Assembly: GCA_008501735.1 (NCBI GenBank)
Contig: QQUF01000022.1
Location: 35,034 to 99,033 of the forward strand
Direction: 5' to 3'
Origin: Calditrichota bacterium
GTDB taxonomy: Bacteria; CLD3
Length of the DNA: 64,000 bases
In this document: positions 45,318 through 53,982 of the stretch, in pieces
Layout: every line of letters begins with the position of its first letter
Position numbering within the stretch: position 1 is the first letter of the stretch
The notes under the pieces: model-generated
What the model was told of the DNA's origin: nothing
Seen by the model: the letters and a program-made list of their open reading frames with translations, nothing else
Databases searched by the model: none
Position numbers and translations under genes: made by a program

Positions 45318-47474
45318 TTGAAAACACCTTTTTTACTAACTCTTACCACTCTTTTTATTTTTGGGGTTAGTTTACCTTCCTGTAAAAACACAAATCAAAA
45401 TACGAAAGCACAAAAAATGTCTGAAAAAACAGAACACGAATTTACTAACAGATTAATTCACGAAACTTCTCCTTACCTTTTACAACACGCTCACAATCCT
45501 GTCAATTGGTTTCCTTGGGGCGAAGAAGCTTTGCAAAAAGCAAAAGACGAAAACAAGCCAATTCTGGTGAGCATTGGTTACTCAGCTTGTCATTGGTGTC
45601 ACGTTATGGAAAGAGAAAGTTTTGAAGACACAACAATCGCAAGAATTATGAACGAAAGATTTGTTAACATAAAAATTGACCGCGAAGAACGTCCTGACAT
45701 TGACCAAATTTATATGAGTGCAGTTCAAGCAATTGCAGGAAATGGAGGTTGGCCACTCAACGCTTTTCTGACTCCTGAAGGTGAACCTTTTTACGGAGGA
45801 ACTTATTTCCCACCAAAAAGAATGTACGGAAGACCAAGTTGGGCAGACGTTTTGGTTTCGATTTCAAAACATTGGGAAGAAAATCCTGAGACAGCAAAAG
45901 AACAAGCCAAGAACCTCACTCAGCACATTCAACAAATCGGCAACATTTCTGGAAAAGATACAACTTTGACACCTGCACTTTTAGAATCTGCTTTCACGAA
46001 TGCTTTGGGAACTTTTGATGAAACTTACGGCGGTTTTGGGAATCCGCCGAAATTTTTGCACACAATGGAGTTGATGACTTTGTTAAGATTTCACAAACGA
46101 AGCAAAAACCCGAAGGCTTTAGAGTTAGTCGAGTTCACTTTGAGGAAAATGGCAGAAGGTGGAATTTACGACCAAGTTGGCGGAGGATTTTCGCGTTACT
46201 CAACTGATGCGAGATGGCTTGTTCCTCATTTTGAAAAAATGCTTTACGACAATGCTTTGCTTTCGAGAGTTTACCTTGAGACTTACCAAGTTACAAAAGA
46301 TGAATTTTACAAAAAGATTGCCGAAGAAATTTTCACTTACATTTTACGCGATATGACTTCTGAAAAAGGCGGATTTTTCTCAGCCGAAGACGCAGACAGT
46401 GAAGGAGTTGAAGGTAAATTCTACGTTTGGACTCCTGCTGAAATCGAATCGATTCTCGGGAAAGAAGACGCAGAAAATTTCAACGAATTTTTCGACGTTT
46501 CGGAAAGTGGAAATTTTGAACACCAAAATATTTTAAACATTAAAATCAGCCTCGAAGAATTTGCAAAACAAAAATCAATGTCAGTTGCAGACTTTGAAAA
46601 ATTTCTTTCAGATTCAAAAGCCAAACTTTTTGAAGTTAGAGAAAAACGAATTCGTCCGGGACTTGACGACAAGATTCTTGTTTCGTGGAACGGAATGATG
46701 CTTTACTCTTTCATTCAAGGCTACAACATTTTACGAAATGAAACTTACCTCGAAGTTGCAAAGAAAAATGCAGACTTCCTTTTGGAAAATTTGACAAACG
46801 GAAAATTCCTTTACCGAACTCACAAAGACGGCAAAAGTCATTTGAATGCCTATTTACAAGATTACTCGAAATTCGGACTTGCTTTGGTTGAGCTTTTCTC
46901 TGCAACAGGTGAGAAAAAATATTTGGACAAAGCAAAAAGCCTTGCTTCAACAATGATTGAAGAATTTTGGGACGAGGAAAGCAAAACATTTTACCTGACA
47001 GGCAAAAGCCACGAGAAATTAATTGTCCGCTCAAAAGACATTTACGATGGTGCTGTTCCTTCCGGAAATTCAGTTGCTTTAGATTTTCTTTTGAGACTTC
47101 ACGTTCTTACAGGAAATGAAAAATTCAGAGCAATTGGACAAAAAGGTCTTGAAAACATTGCAGAAGTTGCCGGCAAATATTCAAGTTCTTTCGGTTACGT
47201 TTTGATGGCTTCTGATTTTGCAATGGATTCGCCAAAAGAAATCGTGATTCTTGGTGAACAGAACGAAGAATTTTTGACAAAACTTTACGCAGACTTTTAC
47301 CCGAACAAAGTTGTAGTTTTGGCGGATGAAATTTCGGAAGAGTTAGCACAGGAAATTCCACTTCTTGAAGGCAGAACTAAAATTGGCGACAAAACAACTG
47401 CTTTCGTTTGCGAGAATTTTATCTGTAAATTGCCTGTTACCGAAGTTGCCGATTTTGTAAAGCAGTTGGATTAA
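45318..47474 (+). CDS. DUF255 thioredoxin-like / glycan-epimerase-like protein (YyaL/SSP411 family)
   Basis: 718 residues. After a probable lipoprotein signal (L-P-S-C-K, Cys near residue 22) a thioredoxin-like domain carries [10 protein letters not shown] near residue 93. The rest is an alpha/alpha-barrel with G-G-F-G-N-P-P-K-F and [14 protein letters not shown], all hallmarks of the YyaL/spermatogenesis-associated-20 family. Function in bacteria is unclear. The TTG start gives the signal; an ATG at 45417 would give a cytoplasmic form, which is how many relatives are built. Confidence 0.88.
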   Translation: MKTPFLLTLTTLFIFGVSLPSCKNTNQNTKAQKMSEKTEHEFTNRLIHETSPYLLQHAHNPVNWFPWGEEALQKAKDENKPILVSIGYSACHWCHVMERESFEDTTIARIMNERFVNIKIDREERPDIDQIYMSAVQAIAGNGGWPLNAFLTPEGEPFYGGTYFPPKRMYGRPSWADVLVSISKHWEENPETAKEQAKNLTQHIQQIGNISGKDTTLTPALLESAFTNALGTFDETYGGFGNPPKFLHTMELMTLLRFHKRSKNPKALELVEFTLRKMAEGGIYDQVGGGFSRYSTDARWLVPHFEKMLYDNALLSRVYLETYQVTKDEFYKKIAEEIFTYILRDMTSEKGGFFSAEDADSEGVEGKFYVWTPAEIESILGKEDAENFNEFFDVSESGNFEHQNILNIKISLEEFAKQKSMSVADFEKFLSDSKAKLFEVREKRIRPGLDDKILVSWNGMMLYSFIQGYNILRNETYLEVAKKNADFLLENLTNGKFLYRTHKDGKSHLNAYLQDYSKFGLALVELFSATGEKKYLDKAKSLASTMIEEFWDEESKTFYLTGKSHEKLIVRSKDIYDGAVPSGNSVALDFLLRLHVLTGNEKFRAIGQKGLENIAEVAGKYSSSFGYVLMASDFAMDSPKEIVILGEQNEEFLTKLYADFYPNKVVVLADEISEELAQEIPLLEGRTKIGDKTTAFVCENFICKLPVTEVADFVKQLD

Positions 47475-47482
47475 TATTTTTC

Positions 47483-47510
47483 GTAGGGAACAAATATTTT
47501 TGTTCCCTAC
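47483..47510. repeat. Palindromic element, TAGGGAACAAA family, copy 3
   Basis: Perfect 12-bp arms GTAGGGAACAAA (47483-47494) and TTTGTTCCCTAC (47499-47510), 8 nt after a stop codon. A further half-copy TTGTTCCCTAC follows at 47513-47523, as if the right arm had been duplicated. Confidence 0.85.
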
Positions 47511-47622
47511 AATTGTTCCCTACTCCTTTGAATTTCACAAATTAATTTTGAGTTTTGACTAAAATTTAGATGATTTGTTTTTTCTAACTTTAAGTTCTTA
47601 GAAAACAACGAAAGGGAAAACA

Positions 47623-49092
47623 ATGCTCAAGTTTAGTCTTTTAACAATCCTATTGGCTTTTCTGCCAAACTTTGCTTTCTCGCAAATCATTTACCAAAAT
47701 GTTAGTGCAACTAATTTACCTCTAAATTCTTTGAGTGGAAATTCAATGGATGCAAAACCTGCTGATGTTGACGGAGACGGAGATTTAGATATTTTTGTAG
47801 CTTGTGAATTTTGCCCAAACAAACTTCTTATCAATGACGGAAACGGAGTTTTTACAAATGAATCGGTTTCAAGACTTCCTCAAGTTGTGAATGATTCGGA
47901 AGACATCGCTGTTGCAGATTTTGACGGAGACAACGACATTGACGTTTTCTTTGTCTCGGAAGACGATAGTTTGAATGAGTTTTACTTGAACGATGGAAAC
48001 GGGTTTTTCACAAATGCAAACAATTTGATTCCTGTAAACGGTGAATCGAATGCAACAATTGCAGTTGACGTTGAAGACGACGGAGATTTTGACATTCTTA
48101 TCGGAAACAACGGACAAAATGTAATTTTGATAAATGACGGAAGTGGAAATTTTACAAACGAAACTTCGCTTCGTTTACCACCAAACACAAACATTACTCA
48201 AGACTTGGAATTCGGCGATGTTGACGGAGACGGCGACAAGGATTTGCTCGAAGGAAACGAAAATGGCAACCGACTTTTGCTAAATGACGGAAACGGAGTT
48301 TTTACGGAAACAACAAGTCAACTTGCTTTCACTCCAAACGGAGAAGAAACTCGTGAAGCTGAATTCGGAGACGTTGACGGCGACAATGATCTTGACATCT
48401 TTTTTGCAAACGTAACTTTTCTGCAAGGCAAACCTTCACAAAATCGACTTTTGTTGAACGACGGAAACGGATTCTTCACAGACGAAACAATCATAAACTT
48501 ACCAATTGAAGGCAAAAATACAGTTGACGGCGATTTTGTGGACGTTGATTCAGACGGCGATTTGGATTTGGTGCTTTCAAATTCATTTAACGCAAGTTTT
48601 CAGATTTTGGAAAACGACGGAAACGGAGATTTTATAGAAGCAACTAACACTTTTATTCCAAGCCAACAACCAACAGGGGATTTGATTGACGCAGAATTTG
48701 CAGACTTTAACGGAGACGGACTAACAGACCTTTACTTGTGTGGTTTTGGGCAAAGCGATTACCTTTACTTTGCAGTTGATTTGGCAAATTCAGTTGAAGA
48801 AATCGGCACTCCCAAAACATTCTCACTTTCACAAAACTACCCGAACCCTTTTAACCCTTCAACTTTCATAAATTACGAATTAGAAATTACGAATTACGAA
48901 TTGGTAAAATTGGTAATTTTTAATATTCGTGGTGAAAAGGTGAAAGAGTTTGTTTTGCCTGAGACGAAAGGTTCTGTTGTCTGGAATGGAAAAAATGAAT
49001 TTGGAAATCAAGTTGCGAGCGGAATTTATTTTTATGGAATTGAGAGTTCAAAAGGGTCTTCTGAACTTCGGAAAATGGTTTTGTTGAAGTGA
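47623..49092 (+). CDS. FG-GAP/VCBS-repeat secreted protein with T9SS domain
   Basis: 489 residues. Signal peptide (cleavage likely after F-A-F-S near residue 20), then seven FG-GAP-type repeats with D-V-D-G-D-G-D-L-D-I calcium-binding loops forming an integrin-like propeller. The C-terminal ~90 residues are a T9SS sorting domain (N-Y-P-N-P-F-N-P-S). Inside that domain an AT-rich repeat encodes N-Y-E-L-E-I-T-N-Y-E-L. Likely a surface or extracellular adhesive or structural protein. Confidence 0.9.
   Translation: MLKFSLLTILLAFLPNFAFSQIIYQNVSATNLPLNSLSGNSMDAKPADVDGDGDLDIFVACEFCPNKLLINDGNGVFTNESVSRLPQVVNDSEDIAVADFDGDNDIDVFFVSEDDSLNEFYLNDGNGFFTNANNLIPVNGESNATIAVDVEDDGDFDILIGNNGQNVILINDGSGNFTNETSLRLPPNTNITQDLEFGDVDGDGDKDLLEGNENGNRLLLNDGNGVFTETTSQLAFTPNGEETREAEFGDVDGDNDLDIFFANVTFLQGKPSQNRLLLNDGNGFFTDETIINLPIEGKNTVDGDFVDVDSDGDLDLVLSNSFNASFQILENDGNGDFIEATNTFIPSQQPTGDLIDAEFADFNGDGLTDLYLCGFGQSDYLYFAVDLANSVEEIGTPKTFSLSQNYPNPFNPSTFINYELEITNYELVKLVIFNIRGEKVKEFVLPETKGSVVWNGKNEFGNQVASGIYFYGIESSKGSSELRKMVLLK
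48871..48902. repeat. AT-rich AATTACGAATTA repeat inside a coding sequence
   Basis: Tandem units AATTACGAATTAGAA / ATTACGAATTACGAATT within the sorting domain of the FG-GAP protein. The first 18 nt are the reverse complement of 43711-43728 next to pyrE. The frame is kept. Confidence 0.8.
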
Positions 49093-49103
49093 GATTTTTT
49101 AAA

Positions 49104-49134
49104 GCCATCGGATAGCTTGAAGCTATTCGATGGC
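49104..49134. terminator. Bidirectional hairpin between convergent genes
   Basis: Arms of 14 nt (49104-49117 and 49121-49134) pair fully with one G-T wobble around a 3-nt loop, with T-rich sequence to the left and A-rich sequence to the right. It sits between the converging FG-GAP gene and the receiver-domain gene, so it can end both transcripts. Confidence 0.7.
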
Positions 49135-49139
49135 AAAAT

Positions 49140-50243
49140 TTATAGTTTCTTTTCCTGCTCACAAACTTCACCGAACCAAAGAATTATTTCTTTGAGTGCG
49201 AAAATTAGTGAATTGACTGTATTTGTGGTTGGTTGGTAAAAGAAACTTAGTAAAGGTGAATGCGAGCTAGAATCATCATGTGGACCGAACTCGCTTGCTA
49301 GTCCTTGTATTGTTTTGGCAAAAGTTGTTATAAGTTCACCTGATTTTATCTTTTTTTCTTGTGAAAGCCAACTAATGAAAGGTCTAACTTTTACATTAAT
49401 TTTATCTCTTTCATAAAGAAAAATTTTCTCCTTTTCTTTGGAACGATTATTTATCCTATTAAAAGAATTAGGAGCTTTTGTTATTTCAGCAATCTTACTA
49501 AGAATTTTTTGTGAAAGATTTCTAATCAGATCCAAGTTTTCTATTATTTCTACATTTTTATCTTTATTTCGTAAGGTTTTAAAAAATACTTCTTTTGCAT
49601 TTTTATTTAGAAAATTTTCTAAGGTTTCTAAATACTTTTTATTTTCCCATAAAACATCAAGTTCTTCTAAGTTATTGATTATTTCTTTTAGGTTTTCCTT
49701 TTCCTTTGTATCCGTTTTATCAATTATATTCCCTTTCTTAAAGTTGTCAAAACTACCCTCAATCAAAGGTTTAATCACTTCAAGATTTTTTATCTCATCT
49801 GAAGAATTTCCAGTTAAAAAATAGAATCTATCTTTAGCATTTATTTGCTTACTCAAAATGGCAATCTTTAATAAATAATCTCCCTCACGATTTTCATATC
49901 CGTTTTCGGAAATGTCTCTTTGGGCGATTCTGTCCAAATCTTCTAAATTGTATTTCCTCACCTTACCTGATAAATTTCTATCAATAATCAATAAAGAATA
50001 TTTTTGCCCTTTAATTTTAATTTTTCTAAGTGCTTCTGGGAAGTCATTCTCAAATTCTATGAATTGGGACTTATTTAAAATTTGTTTTATTTCTTCAGCA
50101 TTAACTGGACGATTTATTTCTTCTTTTTTAGATTTTAACTCTTTTAATTCTTTTGAAATTGTCTCTTCTAAACGTTCTTCAAATAAATTTTCTACTCTTT
50201 CAAGTACATCGGATACTTCATCTTCTACATAAAAAATTTTCAT
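49140..50243 (-). CDS. Receiver-domain protein with unrecognised C-terminal domain (Detocs-type effector candidate)
   Basis: 367 residues. Residues 1-175 look like a receiver domain with an insertion: acidic pocket F-Y-V-E-D-E (residues 4-9), phospho-acceptor Asp88 in L-L-I-I-D-R-N, conserved Thr144 in F-L-T-G, and Lys169/170. Residues 180-367 are helical and contain S-E-F-G-P-H-D-D-S-S-S-H (about 317-328) followed by two long helices. I do not recognise this part; it vaguely resembles HEPN/Abi-C-type ends. No DNA-binding domain is visible. The ATG overlaps the TPR-kinase stop by 4 nt, pairing it with that kinase. AT-rich relative to flanks. Confidence 0.75.
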   Translation of the reverse strand: MKIFYVEDEVSDVLERVENLFEERLEETISKELKELKSKKEEINRPVNAEEIKQILNKSQFIEFENDFPEALRKIKIKGQKYSLLIIDRNLSGKVRKYNLEDLDRIAQRDISENGYENREGDYLLKIAILSKQINAKDRFYFLTGNSSDEIKNLEVIKPLIEGSFDNFKKGNIIDKTDTKEKENLKEIINNLEELDVLWENKKYLETLENFLNKNAKEVFFKTLRNKDKNVEIIENLDLIRNLSQKILSKIAEITKAPNSFNRINNRSKEKEKIFLYERDKINVKVRPFISWLSQEKKIKSGELITTFAKTIQGLASEFGPHDDSSSHSPLLSFFYQPTTNTVNSLIFALKEIILWFGEVCEQEKKL

Positions 50244-51886
50244 TTAACTTTCCATAAATTTTGAAAAACTATACCAACTGAATAAATTTGGTTTTCCTTT
50301 TTTATTTTAGGAGCTGTTTTAAGGAGGTTAGCAAAACTTCTAATAATTTCCAAACCTAAACCTGTTGACTTTGTTTTCTGATTCTCTTTAAAAGAGTTTT
50401 CTACCTCAAAAGTAATTTCATTAGAATTTTGTAAAACAGAAATTTTTATACTTCTGTTCTCTTTTGGAAGAAAAGATGAATATTTAACTGCGTTTAAAAG
50501 TAACTCTTGAAATAAAATTGTGAATTTGATTCTTGAACCTTTTGCATTCCCAATAACCATTTCTTTTGCTTCGTCTAAATTTAGGTTTAACCTAAAAAAG
50601 TATTTTTGAAGAAAACCTATTAACTTCTGTAAATCTTCGGTTTGTGAGATATTAACCCATAATTCTTTTGCCTCGATAAAAATTTCTTCTGTTGGAAAAT
50701 AATTTTCCACAAAATTAGAGAAGTATTTTCCGTCAAACATATTTCCGACCGAATATTTTAACGCATCTAAAATAACTTGCTCAAAATTCATACCTTCATC
50801 ATCAATATTTTTAGCATCATAAAGAAAATCTTCAAATGAATTATGGTGAGATAGATTCATTGCATTTACAACTTCTCTAATAAGATTTGTTCCCTTCAAT
50901 GCATTTTCTATCGCAAATGGATTATAAGTTTGCTTTCTCTTCATATTTTCTAATGGGTCAATAACAGAAGCAATTAAATTTTTGATTGAATGTGAAAGGT
51001 TAGACATTATTCTGTCTCGTTCTTGCTGAACCTTTATTTCTTGAATGTCGTCACCAATAGAATTACCCTCATATTCGTTATGACAAACATATTTAATTTT
51101 TTCTAAGTCTTTGATTGCCAAATCGTAATCATTTAAAGTAAGATATATTTTACTACGACTTTTAAGCATTTCTGCTAACTCAAAGTCCTCACTAAACCTA
51201 TTTCCCCCGTACAATTCAATAGATTTAGAAATATCTTTTAAAGCATTTTGATATTTGTTAAGACTTTTAAAACATAGACCTCTTTTGTAATATGATTCAT
51301 AATTTTCTGGTTCTAGTTCAATAGCTTGAGTAAAATCTTCGATGGCAAGTTCTATTTTATCTAACCAATAATAACATAAACCTCTTTTGTAAAACAGAAT
51401 TGCATTTTCTGGTTTAATGGCAATTGCTTTATCAAGATATTCACAGGCTTCCTTATATTTATTCATTTTTATTAAGCACTCACTAACAAGTTGCAGAGCT
51501 TGAATATCCTCGGGGACTAATTCAATCACTTTAGAAAAATCATTTGTAGCTTCACCATAATTTTCTTCTTTCATAAAACACTTTCCTCTAAAAGACAAAG
51601 CAATTTGATTTCCAGAATCTAATCCAATCGCTTTAGTGAAATGTTCCTTTGCTTTTTTGAGGTTGACAAGGTCGTATGATTTAATTTCTCCTGTTGAAGG
51701 TTCTACCATTCTGTTTTCAATTTCTTTTATTTCTCGTTCAATCTCCTCAGATTTGCTCTCGTCACTGTTCCATCGAATTTTTTTAAGTTCTTTGAGTTCG
51801 TTTTCCGAATGGTCAATTTTAGAATAGCTTTTAAGCCCAGATATGGTATGTTCTCTTGCCTTTTGGTTTATTTTCGAGTCAATCAT
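50240..51886 (-). CDS. TPR-histidine kinase (Detocs DtcA-like)
   Basis: 548 residues, cytoplasmic. After a charged N-terminus come five or six TPRs (about 73-265). A kinase-like part follows: H-box candidate L-S-H-S-I-K-N (His299), N-box Q-E-L-L-L-N-A-V (Asn465) and G2-like S-T-G-L-G-L-E-I (507-514). A standard D-x-G-x-G box is missing, so the ATPase is atypical. TPR sensor plus kinase next to a receiver protein is the layout of Detocs defence systems (DtcA with DtcB/DtcC). It overlaps the receiver gene by 4 nt. Local base composition is very AT-rich. Confidence 0.8.
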   Translation of the reverse strand: MIDSKINQKAREHTISGLKSYSKIDHSENELKELKKIRWNSDESKSEEIEREIKEIENRMVEPSTGEIKSYDLVNLKKAKEHFTKAIGLDSGNQIALSFRGKCFMKEENYGEATNDFSKVIELVPEDIQALQLVSECLIKMNKYKEACEYLDKAIAIKPENAILFYKRGLCYYWLDKIELAIEDFTQAIELEPENYESYYKRGLCFKSLNKYQNALKDISKSIELYGGNRFSEDFELAEMLKSRSKIYLTLNDYDLAIKDLEKIKYVCHNEYEGNSIGDDIQEIKVQQERDRIMSNLSHSIKNLIASVIDPLENMKRKQTYNPFAIENALKGTNLIREVVNAMNLSHHNSFEDFLYDAKNIDDEGMNFEQVILDALKYSVGNMFDGKYFSNFVENYFPTEEIFIEAKELWVNISQTEDLQKLIGFLQKYFFRLNLNLDEAKEMVIGNAKGSRIKFTILFQELLLNAVKYSSFLPKENRSIKISVLQNSNEITFEVENSFKENQKTKSTGLGLEIIRSFANLLKTAPKIKKENQIYSVGIVFQNLWKVK

Positions 51887-51920
51887 CTTTTACCTAATTT
51901 TTTAAGTTTCCAAACAAACT

Positions 51921-51937
51921 TACACACTTTGTGCCAA
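51921..51937 (-). promoter_or_regulatory. Candidate sigma-54 promoter ahead of the TPR-kinase
   Basis: Reading the minus strand, TTGGCAC (51937-51931) matches the -24 element exactly. After a 5-nt spacer GTGTA (51925-51921) stands where TTGCA is expected, so the -12 element is poor (GT in place of the near-invariant GC). A start near 51912 would give a 26-nt leader to the ATG at 51886. The sigma-54 activator gene lies directly upstream. Confidence 0.4.
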
Positions 51938-51990
51938 AAACAAAAATCTCTTTCTAAAAGTCTAAAATGAAACTCTGCCAAATCGGAAGT

Positions 51991-52022
51991 AAAAATATTT
52001 ACGGATAAAAGTAAATATTTTT
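51991..52022. promoter_or_regulatory. Perfect 12-bp inverted repeat, possible activator site
   Basis: AAAAATATTTAC (51991-52002) and its exact complement (52011-52022) around an 8-nt spacer, overlapping the stop codon of the CARF-sigma-54 gene. Its centre is about 95 nt upstream of the predicted sigma-54 start, the usual distance for an enhancer-binding site. It could instead be a weak AT-rich terminator of the activator gene. Confidence 0.5.
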
Positions 52023-53574
52023 AGTCTCTCCATTTTCTAAGGTGTTCACTTCCTTCTTTGAAAATTTCATACTCTTCGTCTGTCATTGTCGGATATTTTA
52101 ACAACTTTTCAATCAAGGTATCATTTTCTTTCACTTTCTTCAATCTTGCTCGAAAAGTATGTGGTGCAAGTCCGAGAAGTTTTGCGGCTTGAGTTGCGTT
52201 TCCGTTGGCTTTTTTCAAAGCCGCTTCGTAGTATTTTTTCGGAATGTCAAAATCAAAGTTGATTCCTTCGTCAGGAATTAGAACTTCCGTTTGAGGTTTG
52301 CCAATTTCAATGATGTTCAGACTTTCGGCACCAATCTCATTTTCAGGAAAAACGAATGCGGATTCGACAGCATTTTTTAGTTGCCTGACATTTCCTCGCC
52401 ACTGATTTTGTAGGATTTTGGTTTTTGCAGAATTTGAGAAAATTTTTGATTTTTGGTATTTTTGATTAAGCTCGTCCAAAATCTTTTCGGCAATCAAAAT
52501 TTTGTCGTTTGTTCTTTCTCGGAGTGGTGGAATGAAAATTTTTCTCACAACAAGCCTGTAAAACAAATCCTCTCTGAAAGTCCCTTCTTTCACTAATTTT
52601 TCAATATTTTTGTTTGTCGCCGAAATGACTCTGACGTTTACTTTTTCCTCAAAACTTGAGCCAACAGGAAAAAATGTTCCGTCTTGCAAAACTCGTAAAA
52701 GTTTGACTTGAACCGACAAAGGCAAGTCGGCGATTTCGTCAAGAAAAATTGTGCCGTTGTCCGCAAGTTTGAACTTTCCGTCTTTGTCCGAAGTTGCACC
52801 TGTGAAAGAGCCTTTTTTGTGTCCGAAAAATTCACTTTCAAAAAGTTCAAGTGGAATCGCTCCACAATTTACTTTGACCAAGTTTCCGTCTTTTCGTGAG
52901 CTGTTTTTGTGAATTGCTTCTGCGACAAGTTCTTTACCTGTTCCGCTTTCGCCTTGAATAAAAATTGGAATTTCCGAATCGGCAAAAACTGAAATTTCTT
53001 TTTTCAAGTTTAGAATTTCCGCACTTTCGCCAATGATTTCTTCGTAGGCTAAATTTATATTTTTCTTAAGAAATTCATTTTCACGTTTGAACTTTGTGAG
53101 CTCAGTTTTTAGAGTAGAAACTTTTCTAATTTTCGGAAAATCGTCAAGCTCAAAAGTTACTTCCGAAATTCCCGATTCCCTTGAAACTTGAATTAATTTT
53201 GCATCTGTTACTTTGCCTTGTTTGAGAAAAAGCCAACAAGCGTGCATTGTTGGAGTTCCCGAAGTAACGGAAATTGTAAATTTTGCTTTTGGGTTTTCGG
53301 ATTGAATTTCAGAAAGTGCTTTGTGCATCGCAGGGTAAACGATGTTGTAATTTGTTGGGTCAGCCGAAAGACAATCTTTGTAAAAGACTTTTAGTTTTGG
53401 GTAGGTATTTCGGCAAAAAGCCAAAATTTCAGAGGCTGGTTTTAAATATTTTTCGTGGTTGTAGAGAAGGTAAAGTTTGTCGAATTTTTGATTTTCCAAA
53501 ACGGTGAGAATCGCACCCACTTTTTCATTCGGGAAACAATCGTTGTTACCAATAAAAGAAATTAAAATCTTCAT
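52021..53574 (-). CDS. Sigma-54-dependent activator with N-terminal CARF-like domain (RtcR-like)
   Basis: 517 residues. Residues 1-150 look like a CARF Rossmann fold as in RtcR: K-I-L-I-S-F-I-G-N start, then I-S-V-T-S-G-T-P-T-M-H-A (101-112) and A-K-L-I-Q-V. The AAA+ domain (about 175-410) has Walker A G-E-S-G-T-G-K-E (208-215), the sigma-54 contact loop G-S-F-T-G-A (255-260) and Walker B I-F-L-D-E. A FIS-type helix-turn-helix lies at about 453-482. It should activate sigma-54 promoters on sensing a nucleotide-type ligand. No rtcA/rtcB is nearby; HEPN and MNT genes lie 15 nt upstream. Confidence 0.9.
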   Translation of the reverse strand: MKILISFIGNNDCFPNEKVGAILTVLENQKFDKLYLLYNHEKYLKPASEILAFCRNTYPKLKVFYKDCLSADPTNYNIVYPAMHKALSEIQSENPKAKFTISVTSGTPTMHACWLFLKQGKVTDAKLIQVSRESGISEVTFELDDFPKIRKVSTLKTELTKFKRENEFLKKNINLAYEEIIGESAEILNLKKEISVFADSEIPIFIQGESGTGKELVAEAIHKNSSRKDGNLVKVNCGAIPLELFESEFFGHKKGSFTGATSDKDGKFKLADNGTIFLDEIADLPLSVQVKLLRVLQDGTFFPVGSSFEEKVNVRVISATNKNIEKLVKEGTFREDLFYRLVVRKIFIPPLRERTNDKILIAEKILDELNQKYQKSKIFSNSAKTKILQNQWRGNVRQLKNAVESAFVFPENEIGAESLNIIEIGKPQTEVLIPDEGINFDFDIPKKYYEAALKKANGNATQAAKLLGLAPHTFRARLKKVKENDTLIEKLLKYPTMTDEEYEIFKEGSEHLRKWRD

Positions 53575-53589
53575 TTATTTTTACCAATT

Positions 53590-53982
53590 TCATTTTAAAT
53601 CAGCTGAGTCTAAAATATCTCTAAAAATAGGAATCAACTTTTGCAAAGCCTTTACAGCTTGACGAGCTTCTTCACGAGTTGCCGATTCTCCTGGATAACG
53701 GAAAGCTACAGCGAAAGGATTTAGGTAAGCGAATAATTCTTTGTGAATTTCTAATTCAGGAACAACAGGTAAGCATAACTCCATCAAAGCCAATAAGTCG
53801 TGAACTTTCCCAAATCGAATATTTTCCTTTTGCAAAATTGCTTTTAAATATTTTTCTACAGATTGTTGAGCATGAAATCCAGCCGAGTCATAATTTGGAA
53901 ACTTCCTTGCTCTGAATTCTCTTAAAGCACTGTGGTAATCACCTTCGGCTTTCTCAATCCACTCTTTTATCAGTTCGTTCAT
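53590..53982 (-). CDS. HEPN-domain protein
   Basis: 130 residues of HEPN type: W-I-E-K-A-E-G-D-Y near residue 8, F-H-A-Q-Q-S-V-E-K-Y-L-K-A-I-L (36-50), G-K-V-H-D-L-L near 58 and F-R-Y-P-G near 94. HEPN proteins paired with MNT are usually the toxin (RNase) of a toxin-antitoxin unit; here the classic R-x4-6-H motif is not obvious, so activity is uncertain. It overlaps the MNT gene by 29 nt and precedes the CARF activator by 15 nt. Confidence 0.88.
   Translation of the reverse strand: MNELIKEWIEKAEGDYHSALREFRARKFPNYDSAGFHAQQSVEKYLKAILQKENIRFGKVHDLLALMELCLPVVPELEIHKELFAYLNPFAVAFRYPGESATREEARQAVKALQKLIPIFRDILDSADLK

Noticed and set aside
49140..50243. Calling the receiver protein a transcription factor
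   Set aside because: No helix-turn-helix or other DNA-binding pattern is visible in residues 180-367.
52021..53574. Reading the sigma-54 activator as a normal NtrC-type response regulator
   Set aside because: Its N-terminus lacks the receiver aspartates and instead has the S-V-T-S-G-T loop and layout of RtcR.
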